A DNA stretch of 16,637 nucleotides. Source: an uncultured Collinsella sp. (GTDB lineage Bacteria; Actinomycetota; Coriobacteriia; Coriobacteriales; Coriobacteriaceae). Location of the stretch: the NCBI GenBank assembly GCA_958435545.1, contig CAUBGU010000030.1, positions 1 to 16,637 on the forward strand, read 5' to 3'. The position numbers were made by a program, and so were the translations under genes. Below the pieces are notes generated by a model that was not told the origin of the DNA, did no database searches, and was given only the letters and a program-made list of their open reading frames with translations. This document shows positions 15,257-16,637 of this stretch, in pieces. Position 1 is the stretch's first letter. Each line of letters starts with the position of its first letter.

Positions 15257-15741
15257 CACGACACCTGCCAATCGAACGCGTTGTACTGATGCTCGATCTC
15301 GGCGATATGCCCGCCGCGAATGGTGACACCCACTGCATCGAAGCGGATCGCCTTGAGCGGATAGTGCTCCATGAGATAGCAACTTGCGATACGGCGATAC
15401 CGACGCTGCTTTTGGGCATCCACGGCCTCCTCGGGAAAGACCCGCGTGGTGCAATCCAGGGCGACGCGCCTGGTCTTGACCTCGGCCATCACCACGACAT
15501 CGTCAAGCTCATCGAGCAGCACCAGATCGGCTTCGCCCTCGGTGCAACGATAACCCTGCTCCAGCAAGGTGTAGCCGCGCTCGTTAAAGTAGTCGATGGT
15601 GATCAGCTCGCCCAGCATGCCCAGCTCACGGGGACTGAGTCCCTTGATAAACTCGGGCGTCATCGCCCCGCAGTCGAGCTCGCCGTTTTCCCAACGCTCC
15701 TTGAGCTGCTGCGTCTTGCTCTTTTTGCTTGCGGCACTCAT
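15256..15741 (-). CDS. yraN: YraN family (UPF0102) endonuclease-like protein
   Basis: Small protein with a predicted restriction-endonuclease-like fold; its function is not established. It has 161 aa. The family core begins at about residue 39 with LGMLGELITIDYFNERGY. The PD-(D/E)xK-like motif is then EGEADLVLLDE followed by VMAEVKTRR, in which Glu/Asp and ExK would be the metal-binding residues. A basic, Gln/Lys-rich N-terminal tail (about 38 residues) precedes the core, which makes it longer than the usual 110-130 aa. The ATG at 15741 has AAAGGAG 5 nt upstream; the longer open frame to 15831 has no support. First gene after the rnhB terminator, with an ATGA overlap into comM, so it probably shares that transcript. 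Confidence 0.9.
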   Translation of the reverse strand: MSAASKKSKTQQLKERWENGELDCGAMTPEFIKGLSPRELGMLGELITIDYFNERGYTLLEQGYRCTEGEADLVLLDELDDVVVMAEVKTRRVALDCTTRVFPEEAVDAQKQRRYRRIASCYLMEHYPLKAIRFDAVGVTIRGGHIAEIEHQYNAFDWQVS

Positions 15742-15839
15742 GGGGTCTCCTTTCCCGCACACTGCATTGCCCCGATGATGAGGGCACCTTTCATGCGGGT
15801 AAGTACAGGAAGCAAACCAAAAGCTGACCAAATGCCGTC
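15742..15839. other. upstream region of yraN
   Basis: About 98 bp between the rnhB terminator and yraN, which must hold the promoter of the yraN-xerC run unless read-through supplies it. I see no good -35/-10 pair. The best minus-strand candidates (TTGACG next to the terminator U-run; TGTACT near 15805) do not pair at a proper spacing. Confidence 0.35.
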
Positions 15840-15881
15840 AAAAAACGGGCCGTACGCAGCAATGGTGTTGCATACGGCCCG
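15840..15881 (-). terminator. intrinsic terminator of rnhB transcript
   Basis: A 9-bp GC-rich stem (15846-15854 with 15873-15881) contains an inner 4-bp helix (15859-15862 with 15868-15871). On the minus strand it is followed directly by six T residues (15845-15840). It lies 49 bp past the rnhB stop and separates rnhB from yraN. Confidence 0.88.
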
Positions 15882-15930
15882 CTACCAGCAGGTTTATAAA
15901 ACCCCAGAGGTCCCTGTCTCCACAATTGGC

Positions 15931-16637
15931 CTAGAAAAGGCGCTCAGTCTGCAGAAAGTTTCCGCAAAAGCTCACGCGGTGCAGCGGACAAAGTCCATGT
16001 TTGCGAATGGCCTCGATATGCTCGGGGCTTGCATAGCCCTTCGACTCGGCCAGATGGTACTCGGGGTACTCGGCGTCGTACTCGACCATCATCTCGTCAC
16101 GCGTGACCTTGGCCATGATGGACGCCGCGGCGATGCAGGCGATCTTGGCATCGCCCTTCACCACATCGCGCTCGTTAGGAACGGCGCCCAAGGGGTTGCC
16201 ATCCATAAGCACGCAATCGGGCTCGAGCCCTGTATCGGCCACGGCGCCTGCAACGGCGGTACGGATAGCACGGGCCATGCCCATCTCATCGATATCCTTA
16301 GGCGCGATATGGCAAAAACCGATCGCCGTCGCCACCTCGGCAATCTTCACTGAGAGCAACTCGCGGCGCGCCGGCGTGAGCTTTTTGGAATCGTTGATGC
16401 CCCAGACGCGCGGCTCCATAGGAAGGCAGACAGCGCATACCGTCAAAGGACCGGCCACCGATCCGCGACCCACCTCGTCGACACCAACGACCACTCCATC
16501 GCCGCCAAGCTCATGCATAAGCTCGTACATGTCATTGACGCGCTCGCGCTCGGCAAGCTCTTTGGCATGGCGTTTGAGGGCGCGTTCGCAAGCCTTGATC
16601 ACCTGCTGGCGCGGATCCTCGCGATAATGCTCCACGA
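15931..16637 (-). CDS. rnhB: ribonuclease HII (probably 5'-truncated by the window edge)
   Basis: Cleaves the RNA strand of RNA-DNA hybrids and starts removal of ribonucleotides from DNA. The visible 234 residues carry the whole catalytic domain. D53 and E54 lie in GVDEVGRG, D145 in MDGNPL and D162 in VKGDAKI, matching D16, E17, D108 and D126 of E. coli. AAASIMAKVTRDEMM and GYASPEHIEAI follow. The N-terminal part, about 1-45, is highly charged, and its EDPRQ resembles the ENDPRK region of B. subtilis RnhB, which lies some 25 residues into that protein. A GTG at 16635 could be the start, but only two bases of upstream sequence are present and no ribosome binding site can be judged. The true start therefore probably lies outside the window. 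Confidence 0.95.
   Translation of the reverse strand, partial: VEHYREDPRQQVIKACERALKRHAKELAERERVNDMYELMHELGGDGVVVGVDEVGRGSVAGPLTVCAVCLPMEPRVWGINDSKKLTPARRELLSVKIAEVATAIGFCHIAPKDIDEMGMARAIRTAVAGAVADTGLEPDCVLMDGNPLGAVPNERDVVKGDAKIACIAAASIMAKVTRDEMMVEYDAEYPEYHLAESKGYASPEHIEAIRKHGLCPLHRVSFCGNFLQTERLF

Noticed and set aside
15257..15454. N-terminal extension of comM (66 codons)
   Set aside because: It overlaps yraN in another frame and precedes the standard MAFETF-type family start.
15738..15794. 18-codon frame (MKGALIIGAMQCAGKETP) ending in an ATGA overlap with yraN
   Set aside because: There is no ribosome binding site before its ATG and no known counterpart, and such short frames arise by chance. 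The overlap may be coincidental because the yraN site lies inside it. Conservation in relatives would be needed to revive it.
1..16637. Mobile element, phage, defence system or biosynthetic island
   Set aside because: No transposase, integrase other than the housekeeping XerC, direct repeats, tRNA or attachment site is seen. All genes belong to conserved core families in a recognised order with uniform composition.

Overview
This window is a dense, GC-rich bacterial housekeeping locus with every confident gene on the minus strand. Reading in the direction of transcription (high to low coordinates), the order is rnhB, yraN, comM/yifB, dprA, trmFO, xerC, rpsB, tsf, pyrH, frr, uppS, cdsA, dxr, rseP, ispG, proS. 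The order combines the Bacillus/Clostridium-type arrangement (rnhB..dprA..trmFO-xerC..rpsB-tsf-pyrH-frr-uppS-cdsA-dxr-rseP-proS) with ispG directly after rseP, as in many Actinobacteria and Clostridia. Together with the high GC, the MEP isoprenoid genes and the protein sequences, this suggests a Coriobacteriia actinobacterium, probably Collinsella or a relative. That assignment is from memory of gene order and protein style, not from a search.

Layout. rnhB (15931 to the right edge, probably cut at its 5' end) is followed by a strong intrinsic terminator (15840-15881). Next comes a compact run, yraN-comM-dprA-trmFO-xerC (15741 down to 10532), joined by ATGA-type overlaps or gaps of 14 bp or less. 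It carries DNA-processing and competence-type functions plus a tRNA methyltransferase. A 219-bp gap (10313-10531) holds a near-consensus promoter for rpsB-tsf and a leader of about 135 nt. rpsB-tsf ends in a terminator (8611-8645). Then comes the long pyrH-frr-uppS-cdsA-dxr-rseP-ispG-proS run (8551 down to 200), with gaps or overlaps of only a few bases throughout. It ends at an intrinsic terminator (121-169). A second hairpin with its U-run in the opposite direction (54-97) probably ends a plus-strand gene lying to the left.

How the genes work together. rpsB, tsf, frr and proS serve translation; pyrH serves pyrimidine nucleotides. dxr and ispG are two steps of the MEP pathway, whose products feed uppS (the undecaprenyl carrier). 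cdsA makes CDP-diacylglycerol. rseP is an intramembrane protease of the envelope. The upstream cluster handles R-loops (rnhB), branch migration and ssDNA loading (comM, dprA) and chromosome dimer resolution (xerC).

I found no mobile element, CRISPR array, tRNA/rRNA gene or defence system. The most interesting points lie inside ordinary genes. (1) RseP carries an inserted cytoplasmic module that reads like a winged helix-turn-helix. (2) The xerC reading frame needs about 26 residues upstream of its first canonical start codon, and an ATA codon with a well-placed ribosome binding site overlaps the trmFO stop. (3) DXR has Gln-Arg in place of the usual His-Pro before its conserved active-site His. 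(4) DprA has a non-canonical SG..GxD loop and no N-terminal SAM domain. (5) The rpsB promoter spacer is filled by a perfect inverted repeat.
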